NCBI RefSeq assembly: GCF_918797505.1
Contig: NC_092793.1
Location: 46,984,243-47,048,242 of the forward strand
Direction: 5' to 3'
Length of the DNA: 64,000 bases
DNA from: Bemisia tabaci
Taxonomy: Eukaryota > Arthropoda > Insecta > Hemiptera > Aleyrodidae
The first letter of the stretch is position 1. Each line of letters opens with the position of its first letter. The translations under genes and the position numbers were made by a program. Positions 58,901-60,499 of this stretch are shown piece by piece. Under the pieces are notes generated by a model. The model did not search any database. It had not been told where the DNA came from and saw nothing but the letters and a program-made list of their open reading frames with translations.

Positions 58901-60499
58901 TATGCAATGATTGCGACTCAGGCCATGCTTTAACGATAAAATACAATGCGCAAGAGGATGTAAATATATTTATAATTTTACCTTAACATGGTAGACACAG
59001 GGCCGGATTTACCGACTTACCGCCCATGGGCCGCCTGCATTTTGTTACCCCCTTCTCATTCGTTTATAAACATCAATTAAAACCATCAAAAGGACGTGCC
59101 GGAGGGGGCGGAGTGCATGAGCTACGCGTCTACTTGTGTTGGACACATTTTTTGCGAAAGCCCTGTCAACACTACTAGCAAAAGTTCACGGAACTTTGCG
59201 TGAAAGGTAGGTTCCGTAAACCTATCTCCAAGTGGACAAGGCCTTCCATTTATAAGAAATTAACAAAAATATTATGAAAGAACAAACATAAATGTGGTTT
59301 AATAATTTTAACTTCCGCCGCCGAGCTGACCGCACTGTGTTTGGCGCAATGCGTGAAGTATTCATGCAGTCTTGTAGGCGCTATGCGTTTCGCGTCGACC
59401 GTTCTGACCGCGCTGCGTTTGACGCAATGCGTGAAGAATTCATGCAGTCTTGTAGGCGCTATGCGTCCGCGTCGACCTTCTGACCGCGCTGCGTTTGACG
59501 CAATGCGTGAAGTATTCATGCAGTCTTGCAGGCGCTAATATGTGTCACATGCCGACCGCCGCGCCGCGCCGAGGGCTTCTCCTATTCATTTCAAGTCCTC
59601 GTCATCATTGCTCTCTGCGCCGTGCCGCTCCAGACCAAATTACATGCTTCGTTTCTCTCTTAACTCGACTTATTAAAGGTGTTGTCTCATGTCTAGCCGA
59701 AAGATAACAAATTTATAAATTACTATACTCTCAGGAAATGAGAGATTTTGTCGCCTTTTCTCGCTTGTAATTTGTTTTCTTATTTTTTTTATACCTATAT
59801 TTAAAAAAAAACACAAAGTTTGCCGCCCCCTAAATTTGCCGCAATGGGCCATGTGGCCACCTCCTAAACCTCCTGGGACAAGCAAACATTTCGACCAAAA
59901 CTTTGGCCTTCATCAGTATGCAAAGGAAAGTAGGTACATAGAAAAAAATAAAAAAAGACTGTTTGTGCTTATTGCTGTTTAACTACGCCTCTTGTCTTGC
60001 TCGCTTTGTTCCGTAGATTCTTTGTTTTTTTCATTCACCATGTAGCAATCTTGTTGTGCTTTTCCCTTTTTCTTTGTGATTATGCATCTTGCCAATGCTT
60101 TTTATTCTTTTCTATGTACCTTCTTTCCTTTGCTTTGATGAGGACCAAAGTGTTGGTCGAAACGTTGGCTTGTCCACCATGTTAATGTAAAATTGTGATA
60201 GCATCCGCTTGCACATTGCCTTTTTTTATTTATTAAAGCACGACCTGAGTCGCAATCATTGCATATATTTGTAAATCGGCTAATAGCTCAACTTTTTTCC
60301 CCCATCCAATCGTGTTTACATTCAAATCTTTTCATGCGAACCACTTACCATTGAGCTCTCGTCAATCGAGTCGAGACCCATGACTGTGACGTGAAAAAAA
60401 ACTATAGTGGGATTGCCGTCCTTTTTCGGCGGCCGCATTTTGTCGTATAGTTTGGGGTCTTCGGGCAGGATGTCGTTGAACGTTAGGCTGGTCGAGGAC
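6339..60499 (-). CDS. pHCl: pHCl-type Cys-loop chloride channel subunit gene, partial (8 exons, 2 of them alternatives)
   Basis: Spliced coding region: 60499-60349, 50879-50797, 35788-35645, 19233-19151, 14519-14385, 8699-8599, then either 7530-7370 or 6499-6339 (858 nt with one alternative). Every donor is GTAAG/GTGAG-like, every acceptor is YAG, and all split codons join in frame (R, K, L and G codons are each rebuilt across introns). The product would be one subunit of a pentameric plasma-membrane anion channel. Visible family marks, in order: F-x-Q-x-W-x-D-x-R-L, W-R-P-D-S-F-F, a Cys-loop with exactly 13 residues between cysteines and YPHD inside, a second Cys pair 10 apart (as in glycine, GluCl, HisCl and pHCl channels), L-G-Y-Y-L-F before M1, and P-A-R before M2. 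The strings [16 protein letters not shown] and [10 protein letters not shown] favour pHCl over HisCl or GluCl. That assignment is from memory of the family, not from a search. Signal peptide, the rest of M3, the intracellular loop and M4 are outside the window. Confidence 0.9.
6580..6819 (+). repeat. Dispersed repeat, right copy, between exons A and B
   Basis: Direct-orientation partner of 6020-6244, ending in TCATGGACACCA. One copy lies on each side of exon B. Confidence 0.6.
6905..7179. repeat. Inverted-repeat element, ACAATCTAGACCGCGCA ends
   Basis: 275 bp. ACAATCTAGACCGCGCATTAGG is mirrored at the right end as CCTAGTGCGCGGTCTAGATTGT. It lies in the short intron separating the two alternative exons, so it became part of that pre-mRNA region. 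No clear target duplication. Confidence 0.8.
7370..7530 (-). CDS. pHCl: pHCl alternative exon A: end of M1, P-A-R, M2, start of M3
   Basis: 161-bp exon. Acceptor GCGCAG precedes 7530 and donor GTAAGGCC is at 7369-7362. It encodes 53 codons plus [21 protein letters not shown], then [20 protein letters not shown], then [17 protein letters not shown] before M2 is the anion-selectivity motif. [14 protein letters not shown] forms the pore-lining M2, and [12 protein letters not shown] is the M2-M3 loop. It has the same length, phase and protein as exon B except for Ile at residue 2. Because 161 is not divisible by 3, using both exons or neither shifts the frame. The polypyrimidine tract before the acceptor is poor. 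Confidence 0.95.
7754..7915. mobile_element. hAT-like MITE, GGCGGATCCAGCAA family, copy 1
   Basis: 162 bp. The ends are CATTGGCGGATCCAGCAA and TTGCTGGATCCGCCTCTG, flanked by the perfect 8-bp duplication ATTCAAAC (7746-7753 and 7916-7923). The centre has TCGATT..AATCGATTATTTA. The 8-bp duplication and CAGAGGCGGATCC end fit hAT. It sits in the intron upstream of exon A. Confidence 0.88.
7968..8112. repeat. Inverted repeat in intron upstream of exon A
   Basis: CGGCTGTTGACCTAGCTACT near the left end is the approximate inverse of the right end (CACCTGGTAGGTAAGTCAAC), giving an imperfect hairpin of about 145 bp. Family unknown. Confidence 0.55.
8599..8699 (-). CDS. pHCl: pHCl exon: second disulphide, pre-M1 and M1
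   Basis: 101-bp exon with acceptor TTCGCAG and donor GTAAGCAA (8598-8591). The first two bases complete Gly and 33 codons follow, ending in phase 0 at Ser. The peptide begins [18 protein letters not shown] and ends [15 protein letters not shown]. The Cys closes the second disulphide. K-R-R-L-G-Y-Y-L-F leads into the first transmembrane helix (about residues 18-33 of the exon), which is completed by the next exon (W-I/V-S-F-W). The donor must choose between exon A at 7530 (intron 1,068 bp) and exon B at 6499 (intron 2,099 bp). Confidence 0.96.
9553..10434 (+). mobile_element. Non-autonomous hAT-like transposon, CAGGGCCGGAT ends, copy 1
   Basis: 882 bp from CAGGGCCGGAT to ATCCGGCCCTG, flanked by the perfect 8-bp duplication TCTCTGAC (9545-9552, 10435-10442). 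GCCGCCCATGGGCCGC near the left end recurs inverted near the right end. The middle (about 9890-10095) holds three tandem units of roughly 67-80 bp starting with GGCGCAATGCGTGAAGTATT. A 170-codon open frame across this tandem array is a by-product of the repeat. No transposase is visible. Confidence 0.92.
11240..11955. repeat. Compound inverted-repeat region of the GCTAAGGAAA family
   Basis: Two family ends meet at a palindrome (CCTTAGCACGG..CCGTGCTAAGG, 11399-11430). One diverged copy extends left to about 11240. The other extends right to a degraded end near 11955 (GCGCTTTCCTTTCGCAC) and is split by the element at 11557-11862. Confidence 0.6.
11557..11862. mobile_element. Inverted-repeat element with CAGGGTGTCTAC ends
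   Basis: 306 bp. CAGGGTGTCTAC at the left and GTAGACACCCTG at the right. The interior repeats AGTACTTTTTC/TCAGTACCTCC-type motifs and an A-run. The flanks share AAAGT on both sides, a possible short target duplication. It sits inside the older repeat at 11420-11955. Confidence 0.75.
12581..13007. repeat. Inverted-repeat element, GAAACCACGTATCTCCG family, split by a hAT MITE
   Basis: The left end reads GTGCGAAACCACGTATCTCCG. The right end is its inverse (AGATACGTGGTTTCGTAC) followed by the ATCGAT remnant. The body has GTCAACTTAATTT..TGAAAACTTCCT and a mirrored AGTTGACTTGTTCCTCTTCG. The element at 12643-12804 interrupts it cleanly. Confidence 0.75.
12643..12804. mobile_element. hAT-like MITE, GGCGGATCCAGCAA family, copy 2 (nested)
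   Basis: 162 bp, CAGAGGCGGATCCAGCAA to TTTTTGGATCCGCCAATG, with the perfect 8-bp duplication CTGTCATA (12635-12642, 12805-12812). It is the same length as copy 1. It is inserted into the CCTGTCATA segment of an older inverted-repeat element, so that element is older. Confidence 0.9.
13312..14207 (+). mobile_element. Non-autonomous hAT-like transposon, CAGGGCCG ends, copy 2
   Basis: 896 bp. The left end CAGGGCCGCATG is slightly altered and the right end is ATCCGGCCCTG. The duplication is CTGTGATT/CCGTGATT (7 of 8). The internal array of GCAATGCGTGAAGTRTTC units (about 13670-13870) again has three units, with a different spacer in one (CCGACCGACCGCTGCTGC). It is homologous to 9553-10434 throughout. 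Confidence 0.9.
14385..14519 (-). CDS. pHCl: pHCl exon: loop B to loop F and first cysteine of second disulphide
   Basis: 135-bp exon. Acceptor TTGCAG lies just above 14519 and donor GTAAGCTA is at 14384-14377. The first two bases complete Leu, 44 codons follow, and a final G is completed in the next exon. The peptide begins [16 protein letters not shown], continues [17 protein letters not shown] and ends [11 protein letters not shown]. The first block corresponds to the loop-B region. The Cys near the end pairs with Cys in the next exon (10 residues between) to form the second disulphide of glycine/GluCl/HisCl/pHCl-type subunits. N-R-T is a potential glycosylation site. The wording of this segment is the best evidence for pHCl. 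Confidence 0.96.
15690..16065. repeat. Diverged inverted-repeat element, TATGTAAAATTTCGCG family
   Basis: Recognised by similarity to the better preserved foldback at 26411-26913: the shared order is TCTTATGTAAAAWTTTGCG, CACGATGGTG-CA, AGCTCTCAA-TTGAGGCCAAAATGGA, then the centre AGTGGCARCCCTG.CAATGTATT. Arms are imperfect. Confidence 0.6.
16146..16287. repeat. Short inverted-repeat MITE, TTGGACTGCATTTT variant
   Basis: Left AATTGGACTGCATTTTTCAA, right GCTAAATGTGGATCAAAT, centre ATAGGGAAACTAATGG. Diverged member of the 1692/2184/38572 family. Confidence 0.65.
16293..17284. repeat. 992-bp foldback element
   Basis: Long imperfect inverted repeat. The left arm is about 16293-16715 and the right arm about 16860-17284, around a roughly 145-bp centre with GTTGCAGAGCAAC. 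Termini CACAGTGATCT / AGATCACTGTG. Arms share landmarks such as GCAGGGGGTGAGTCTATGGT and CGTAGCAGA.. / TCTGCTACG. Arms differ at many positions, so it is older than the foldback at 24545. The open frame seen on the minus strand is just the arm. Confidence 0.85.
18589..18756. repeat. Hairpin element, about 67-bp arms
   Basis: TCTATAAAATAAGAGTCACC and onward at the left is mirrored by GGTGACTCTTATTTTATAGA at the right. Arms continue through CGTGCATTACATT and GTTAAATATGTACATAC. Confidence 0.8.
19151..19233 (-). CDS. pHCl: pHCl exon: Cys-loop
   Basis: 83-bp exon with acceptor TTTCAG and donor GTAAGTGT (19150-19143). The first base closes Lys, 27 codons follow, and one base (T) begins a Leu. The peptide is [20 protein letters not shown] followed by CKLQMES. 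It contains the complete family signature C-x-M-x-F-x2-Y-P-x-D-x3-C, with 13 residues between the cysteines. The Y-P-x-D core contacts the membrane domain during gating in this family. No duplicate of this exon was seen nearby. Confidence 0.96.
19592..19755. mobile_element. hAT-like MITE, CAGTGGC ends with ATCGATTATCGAT interior
   Basis: 164 bp, CAGTGGCAAGGCGTGAACG to CGCCACACCACTG. The flanking 8-bp duplication is CTCCGGCT/CTCCGGTT (7 of 8). The interior is rich in ATCGAT. Relatives lie at 41226, 43346 and 61275. Confidence 0.82.
20020..20160. repeat. Repeat fragment with GCCAGAGGTATGG and ATTCAACCACATTTC motifs
   Basis: It contains partial and repeated units (CCTCTGRCTGATGAAACTA twice). 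It is related to 36780-36860, where TTGATCCAACCACATTTTC and GACTTAACCATACCTCTGGC recur. Confidence 0.55.
20271..20345 (+). repeat. 21-bp tandem repeat, about 3.6 copies
   Basis: The unit AATGTATTTAACTTTGTACTT is repeated without mismatch. The minus-strand frame reads it as repeated L-N-T-L-S-T-K, which is not evidence of a protein. Confidence 0.95.
20998..21105. repeat. Repeat with an inverted partner at 35380-35505
   Basis: GTAACGCCTGGATGCAACTA, TCCACGGATGTCTGTGTTGC and GAAGGCGTTTTGA occur in the same order in the opposite orientation near 35.4 kb. Confidence 0.65.
22974..23047. repeat. Half of a TTGG-family MITE
   Basis: It contains only the right half (CTTCCCTACG..GAAATAGTGGCTCCTCATCG, then CAAAATGTAGTCAACTT) and abuts the CACTGGAAA element at 23049. 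Confidence 0.6.
23049..23276. repeat. Near-perfect palindromic element, CACTGGAAA ends
   Basis: 228 bp. CACTGGAAAAAAAACACATTG at the left is mirrored by CAATGTCTTTTTCTTTCCAGTG at the right. Arms continue through AGACTCTTGA and TGATTTAAGCTTAAATC. Similar open frames on both strands are caused by the palindrome. Its CACTG..A-run ends resemble the element at 57599. No target duplication is visible. Confidence 0.85.
23498..23606. repeat. Truncated TTGG-family MITE
   Basis: The left end AACTGGACCACATTTTGCAA, GGCTCATCC and TACGTAGGAAAACTAGTGGC are present. The right end is lost. Confidence 0.65.
24194..24313. repeat. CTCCTCTGACGTAAGG inverted-repeat MITE
   Basis: 120 bp. TTCCTCTGACGTAAGGGC..ATCTCAATTT at the left and its inverse (GAGATACGCCCTCACGTCAG) at the right. 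Confidence 0.8.
24545..25588. mobile_element. 1,044-bp foldback transposon, TA duplication, near-identical arms
   Basis: Termini CAGGGTGTACCAAAAGTCCG / CGGACTTTTGGTACACCCTG. Arms 24545-24974 and 25158-25588 are almost perfect inverted copies around a loop of about 183 bp. TA flanks both ends (24543-24544, 25589-25590), fitting a Tc1/mariner-type (TA-target) transposase. No transposase is encoded. Near-identity of the arms suggests a recent or conversion-maintained element. Confidence 0.92.
25836..26148. mobile_element. TA-flanked MITE, GAGTCCCTTTATACTGAG ends, copy 1
   Basis: 313 bp. GAGTCCCTTTATACTGAGA at the left is mirrored by CTCAGTATAAAGGGACTC at the right, with TA on both sides. The interior has GGGAATAAAGATTACA and its inverse (TGTAATCTTTATTCCCGTTT), and a C13 run. 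Confidence 0.88.
26411..26913. repeat. Foldback element, about 200-bp arms
   Basis: GATGTTGCATGTGTGAGGAA at the ends. Arms contain TTCTTATGTAAAAGTTTGCG, CACGATRGTGCCACTGGTTT and GAGGCCAAAATGGAGGGGAT. The minus-strand frame in one arm is a shadow. Related to 15690-16065. Confidence 0.85.
27028..27261 (+). pseudogene. Possible retroelement gag fragment with one CCHC zinc knuckle
   Basis: A 77-codon frame contains [14 protein letters not shown] (residues 46-59), an exact C-x2-C-x4-H-x4-C spacing in a basic context, as in retrotransposon nucleocapsids. There is no flanking protease, reverse transcriptase or LTR. The match could be chance, so confidence is low. An overlapping minus-strand frame has no known motif. 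Confidence 0.35.
27637..27899. repeat. Inverted-repeat element, ATTTGGATTGCATTTTGCAA ends
   Basis: 263 bp. AATGGATTGCATTTTGCAAA at the left is mirrored by TTTGCAAAATGCAATCCAAAT at the right, with GGAACCAGAAG/CTAGTTCC just inside. It resembles a longer cousin of the TTGG family. Confidence 0.75.
28644..28806. mobile_element. hAT-like MITE, GGCGGATCCAGCAA family, copy 3
   Basis: 163 bp, CATTGGCGGATCCAGCAA to TTGCTGGATCCGCTTCTG. Strongly similar to 7754-7915 throughout (ATGGAAATGTATCGATTCT shared). No convincing 8-bp duplication. It gives rise to a 142-codon frame that is not a gene. Confidence 0.85.
28940..29061. repeat. CTCCTCTGACGTAAGG inverted-repeat MITE
   Basis: 122 bp. CGTCGCTCCTCTGACGTAAG at the left and CTTTACGTCAGAGGACCGACG at the right. 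The centre GAGCCCTGAAAAGCATAGGA matches the copies at 40 and 35833. Confidence 0.85.
29315..29706. repeat. GAAACCACGTATCTCCG-family element, split by a 124-bp MITE
   Basis: The left end (CCGAAACTGCGTACCTCCGG) and right end (GAAACTACGTGGTTC..TAGCCATCG) match 12581-13007. Body AGTCAACTTAATTTCTTGAA and AGTTGACTTGTTTCTCTTC. The element at 29401-29524 interrupts it. Confidence 0.72.
29401..29524. mobile_element. GGACGTATTTCTGCC MITE, copy 1 (nested)
   Basis: 124 bp. TGGACGTATTTCTGCCAAAT is mirrored by TTTGGCAGAAATACGTCCA. The centre is GACATGAGCC..GGCCCATAAGAATATATGC. AATT on both sides may be the target duplication. Confidence 0.85.
30631..30754. mobile_element. GGACGTATTTCTGCC MITE, copy 2
   Basis: 124 bp, AGGACGTATTTCTGCCGAAC to GGCAGAAATACGTCCA. 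Same length and centre as copy 1. Confidence 0.85.
31046..31762 (-). mobile_element. Non-autonomous hAT-like transposon, CAGGGCCGGAT family, copy 3 (one end degraded)
   Basis: Inverted relative to the other copies. The good end is ATCCGGCCCTG at 31752-31762. The other end (about 31046) has lost its terminal repeat. It keeps two of the internal GCAATGCGTGAAGTATTC units (inverse, about 31330-31460). No target duplication is recoverable. Confidence 0.85.
32362..32655. mobile_element. TA-flanked MITE, GAGTCCCTTTATACTGAG ends, copy 2
   Basis: 294 bp with TA on both sides (32360-32361, 32656-32657). It shares TCTGATTGGTTCCCGTATTT and ACGGGAATAAAGATTACA-type interior with 25836-26148. Confidence 0.87.
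32854..33112. repeat. GAAACCACGTATCTCCG-family inverted-repeat element, intact
   Basis: 259 bp. ATCGATGGCCAAAGTGCGAA at the left and CTTCGGCCATCGA at the right. Both arms carry the CACGTATCT/AGATACGTG block. This is the best undisturbed copy. Confidence 0.78.
34301..34376 (+). repeat. (TTTTC)n microsatellite
   Basis: About 15 copies of a 5-bp TTTTC unit without interruption. Confidence 0.97.
34454..34530 (-). repeat. Fragment of the GGACGTTTCGG retroelement-like repeat with hammerhead-like core
   Basis: On the minus strand: CTGAAGA, a weak stem, then GAAAC and GTCCC, followed downstream by TTTTTAGCCTTG. The same order occurs at 47833-47887 and 48065-48125. See findings. Confidence 0.5.
35380..35505. 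repeat. Inverted partner of 20998-21105
   Basis: GGTTGCAT-type block GCAACACAGACATCCGTAGA and TAGTTGCATCCAGGCGTT match the 21-kb copy in reverse. It lies just downstream (in transcript sense) of the exon at 35645-35788. The overlapping 115-codon minus frame is not a recognised protein. Confidence 0.6.
35645..35788 (-). CDS. pHCl: pHCl exon: W-R-P-D loop A and following strands
   Basis: 144-bp exon. Acceptor TTGCAG lies at 35794-35789 and donor GTAAGTAT starts at 35644. The first base completes Arg, 47 codons follow, and the last two bases (AA) begin a Lys. The peptide begins [17 protein letters not shown], continues [17 protein letters not shown] and ends [20 protein letters not shown] is the conserved loop-A block (W-x-P-D in all Cys-loop receptors), and [18 protein letters not shown] is typical of HisCl/pHCl subunits. 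A short inverted-repeat element begins 45 bp upstream of the acceptor (see 35833-35954). Confidence 0.96.
35833..35954. repeat. CTCCTCTGACGTAAG inverted-repeat MITE next to an exon
   Basis: 122 bp. CGTCGCTCCTCTGACGTAAG at the left; right end diverged (CTTCCGTCTGAGGGGCGCCGA). It starts 45 bp upstream (transcript sense) of the acceptor-proximal end of exon 35788-35645, next to where the branch point should be. Confidence 0.8.
36445..36860. repeat. Compound inverted repeat with TTGATAGACAAAG arms
   Basis: GGGCTGATTGTTGAAATTGA / TAGACAAAG on the left is mirrored by CTTTGTCTATCGATTTCAAA and AATCAGCCTG on the right. CCTATTGGT and GGGTGGTT are also mirrored. AATCCAACCACCTGTATGC at 36480 and TTGATCCAACCACATTTTC at 36790 relate it to the 20-kb fragment. 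Confidence 0.6.
38572..38707. repeat. Short inverted-repeat MITE, TTGGATTACATTTTGCAATAAGGAACC family, best copy
   Basis: 136 bp, AATTGGATTACATTTTGCAA to TTGCAAAATGTAATCCAATT: nearly perfect ends of over 30 bp. Centre CTGCGTAGGGAAACTAATGG. It serves as the reference for the family. Confidence 0.9.
39083..39201. repeat. CTCCTCTGACGTAAGG inverted-repeat MITE, diverged
   Basis: CGTTGTTCCTCTGACGAAAG at the left and CTTCTCGTCAGAGAGGC at the right. CATGAGCCCTGGGGGACAAGG is in the centre. Confidence 0.7.
39620..40480 (+). repeat. 61-bp direct repeats 801 bp apart
   Basis: 39620-39680 and 40421-40480 share GTGTAATGGRAATACTCTAA, GGTCAAACACCTTGATMCG and GGTCACATAGTKTGGGCAT with few mismatches. The sequence between them is AT-rich, with no coding signal recognised. 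They could be the short direct ends of a decayed element, or two independent copies. Confidence 0.7.
41226..41353. repeat. Rearranged CAGTGGC/ATCGAT-family MITE
   Basis: It contains AATATCGATAATCGATCATT, CACGCCTCACCACTG and CAAAGTACGCCACGCCACG, but one half is inverted relative to the copies at 19592 and 43346. Confidence 0.6.
41501..41660. repeat. Inverted repeat with CACTACAAAAAATACAAA arms
   Basis: GGCAGTGCTATGTCACTACA / AAAAATACAAA at the left is mirrored by TTTGTATTTTTTGTAGGAGG / GTAGCACTG at the right. Confidence 0.6.
41993..42397. mobile_element. TA-flanked MITE, GAGTACCTATATTGAGAGAG ends
   Basis: 405 bp with TA on both sides (41991-41992, 42398-42399). Termini GAGTACCTATATTGAGAGAG / CTCTTAATATAGGTACTC, then GTATGGCCACTGG and CCTAGGACCCAAAAATGGCG mirrored. 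It has the same target rule as the GAGTCCCTTTATA family but a different interior. The small frames inside are shadows. Confidence 0.88.
42944..42985 (+). repeat. A-homopolymer run
   Basis: About 42 consecutive A. A 7-bp match GGAAGTT lies on both sides (42882 and 42988 areas), so it may be a short retro-insertion tail, but the evidence is weak. Confidence 0.85.
43113..43321. repeat. Inverted-repeat element with AAAATGGAAACTCAAAGTGA arms
   Basis: CTCCTCTCATCAAAATGGCG and onward is mirrored by GACGTCATTTTAGAGAGGAC. It contains TTTTTTGATCAACAATCG, related to 46580-46760. Confidence 0.7.
43346..43505. repeat. CAGTGGC/ATCGAT-family MITE
   Basis: GCGAGGCGTGAATGATCGAT at the left and ATGCGCCACGCCACTTTG at the right, about 160 bp. 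It matches 19592-19755 along its length (TTAAGGTGCT, GGTTTAAATGGCAG shared). Confidence 0.78.
45837..46091. repeat. GAAAC-CACGTATCTC family element (variant ends)
   Basis: 255 bp. CGACGGTGAAACTACCAGAC at the left is mirrored by TTTGGTAGTTTCACCGTCG at the right. The interior AAATAAAGTATGACAGGAAG is typical of the family. Confidence 0.75.
46580..46760. repeat. Inverted repeat with TTTTTGATCAAC arms
   Basis: ACTTTTTGATCAACAAAAAT at 46629 is mirrored by GTTATGTTGATCAAAAAATA at 46696. The outer part has AATGGGAC/GTCCCAT. Confidence 0.6.
46841..46921 (+). mobile_element. Tiny poly(A)-tailed retro-insertion with 10-bp target duplication
   Basis: The insert is 42 nt, with AATAAA just before A38 (46883-46920). 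It is flanked by CGACATTCAT at 46831-46840 and 46922-46931. This is the hallmark of target-primed reverse transcription of an extremely 5'-truncated RNA. The parent is unknown. Confidence 0.8.
47147..47482 (+). mobile_element. Poly(A)-tailed retro-insertion with 11-bp target duplication
   Basis: 336 bp between copies of AAGAGACCTAT (47136-47146, 47483-47493). The 3' end has AATAAAAAAAAAAA and an A-rich tail. At the 5' end a frame reads [20 protein letters not shown] then KQLA and a stop, followed by about 220 bp resembling a 3' UTR. It is either a truncated LINE 3' end or a truncated processed copy of a cellular mRNA. Confidence 0.75.
47859..47887 (-). ncRNA. Hammerhead-ribozyme-like core (left arm)
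   Basis: Reading the minus strand: UUGAUGA (47887-47881), stem II UGGUGCC-GUAA-GGUACC with a GNRA loop, then GAAAC (47863-47859). C3 of the canonical CUGAUGA is U here, so activity is doubtful. Confidence 0.4.
48065..48093 (+). ncRNA. Hammerhead-ribozyme-like core (right arm)
   Basis: Mirror of the left-arm motif: UUGAUAA (48065-48071), the same GUAA-capped stem, GAAAC (48089-48093), then GUCCUGCC. It carries one further core change (G8 to A). Confidence 0.35.
49226..49507 (+). pseudogene. Decayed mariner-type transposase fragment
   Basis: The frame contains [14 protein letters not shown], a [13 protein letters not shown] stretch, a [15 protein letters not shown] stretch and [10 protein letters not shown], then a stop. 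This order matches the region between the helix-turn-helix and the first catalytic Asp (usually I-x-T-G-D-E-T-W) of mariner-family transposases, and it stops just before that catalytic block. No terminal repeats were identified. It is a remnant with no expected activity. Confidence 0.7.
50797..50879 (-). CDS. pHCl: pHCl exon: beta-2 strand, F-x-Q-x-W-x-D-x-R-L motif
   Basis: 83-bp exon with acceptor TTTCAG and donor GTGAGT (50796-50791). It starts in phase 0 and encodes 27 whole residues ([12 protein letters not shown], then [15 protein letters not shown]) plus CG, which completes Arg with the first base of the next exon. [10 protein letters not shown] is the classic second-strand signature of anionic Cys-loop subunits. 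N-M-T is a potential N-glycosylation site. It sits between a 9.5-kb upstream intron and a 15.0-kb downstream intron. Confidence 0.95.
53229..53464 (+). repeat. Pair of diverged direct repeats 188 bp apart
   Basis: ATAGGGCCGGTACATTCGAG / CCTTAGATTTAGGCCTGCAA at 53229 and ATGGGGCCAATGTATACGAG / CTTTAGATATAGGTCTCCAA at 53417 align with moderate mismatch. Confidence 0.55.
54293..54804 (+). repeat. Tandem duplication, two units of about 205 bp, 305 bp apart
   Basis: 54293-54499 and 54598-54804 share AATWGAAATAGCCTT, GACATTTTTGCAGTGGTGAA, AAATGRGTRGTTTTTATA and TCCGGGTATCGGAACTTG. An interrupted open frame in the second unit does not hold in the first, so it is not coding. Confidence 0.8.
55925..56327. 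repeat. Partial GAAACCACGTATCTC-family element split by a nested MITE
   Basis: AAGTATGAAAGGAAGTGTGCAA (to 56038) and AACTGCGCGTGAGATACGC..TTTCACCATCGG (from 56281) correspond to adjacent parts of 45837-46091. The element at 56039-56280 separates them. Confidence 0.65.
56039..56280. repeat. CGCCGCACAGTGGA inverted-repeat element, copy 2 (nested)
   Basis: 242 bp. CGCCGCACAGTGGATCGAGT is mirrored by ACTCGATCCACTGTACGCCGC. It matches 3001-3243 along its length. Confidence 0.8.
56379..56622. repeat. GAAACCACGTATCTCCG-family element
   Basis: CAAGTGCAAAACCACGTACC at the left and GACATAAGTTGTTTCGCACTTTGGCCATC at the right. The body AATATGACAGGAAGTCGGCA is typical. Confidence 0.72.
57599..58012. mobile_element. 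CACTGAAAAAAA MITE with 16-bp target duplication and GGTAA/TTACC array
   Basis: 414 bp, CACTGAAAAAAAATTCTCGG to TTTTTTTCAGTG. The flanks are identical 16-bp copies of CAGAGTGGTAGGTGTA (57583-57598, 58013-58028). About 18 TTACC or GGTAA words, often as GGTAATTTTACC-like palindromes, fill the interior. A stretch (TTTACCAAGGTCC) appears twice. No coding capacity. Confidence 0.88.
58998..59875 (+). mobile_element. Non-autonomous hAT-like transposon, CAGGGCCGGAT family, copy 4 (nested)
   Basis: 878 bp. The left end CAGGGCCGGATTTACC is good and the right end is diverged (CTAAACCTCCTG). The flanks GGTAGACA / GG--GACA suggest a decayed 8-bp duplication. It has three internal GACGCAATGCGTGAAG-type units (about 59345-59535), two of them very similar. 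Frames across this array are not genes. Confidence 0.87.
59889..59916 (-). ncRNA. Hammerhead-ribozyme-like core (left arm)
   Basis: On the minus strand: canonical CUGAUGA (59916-59910), stem II with GGCC/GGUC pairing, then GAAAU (59892-59889 for GAAA), then GUUUGCUUGUC. The core heptamer is intact. The nucleotide after GAAA (U) weakens the stem III C-G pair. The stem I partner after GUC was replaced by the hAT insertion. Confidence 0.45.
60135..60174 (+). ncRNA. Hammerhead-ribozyme-like core (right arm)
   Basis: UUGAUGA (60135-60141), stem II GACC-AAAGUGUU-GGUC, GAAAC (60159-60163), then a 3-bp-capable stem III closing on GUC (60172-60174), the usual cleavage triplet. Short stem III is typical of Penelope-type hammerheads. 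The first core base is U, not C. Confidence 0.45.
60349..60499 (-). CDS. pHCl: pHCl exon: start of extracellular domain
   Basis: 151-bp internal exon. The acceptor is TTTCAG before 60499 and the donor GTAAGTGG occupies 60348-60341. One leading base completes a codon begun in an upstream exon that I cannot find here. Fifty codons follow and the exon ends in phase 0 with ATG. The peptide runs from [14 protein letters not shown] through [20 protein letters not shown] to [10 protein letters not shown]. The hydrophobic strand ([10 protein letters not shown]) followed by SIDE is the beta-1 strand of the ligand-binding domain, equivalent to the V-x-V-x-x-I-x-S-I/D pattern of GABA/glycine-type subunits. 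It joins in frame to [10 protein letters not shown] in the next exon. It is the most 5' exon I can support. The initiator Met and signal peptide are upstream, probably beyond 64000. Confidence 0.93.

Larger units (their letters stand above)
58870..60294. mobile_element. Long inverted-repeat retroelement-like structure interrupted by a hAT element
   Basis: The left arm starts TTGAGCTATTATCCGATTTT and continues ATATATGCAATGATTGCGAC / TCAGGCCATGCTTTAA. The right arm is its inverse, ending CGGCTAATAGCTCAA. Past the hAT insertion (58998-59875) the left arm resumes at GACAAGCAAACATTTCGACC, matching the right arm's GGTCGAAACGTTGGCTTGTC. Total arm length is about 210 bp. Penelope-like origin is inferred from the hammerhead-like motifs only. 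Confidence 0.75.
50880..60348 (-). other. 9.5-kb pHCl intron
   Basis: Contents listed separately: 53229, 54293/54598, 55925/56039, 56379, 57599 and 58870-60294 with its hAT insertion. A GC-rich patch at 55240-55520 and the part 50880-53200 show no recognisable exon or element. 58030-58860 likewise shows nothing. Confidence 0.7.
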
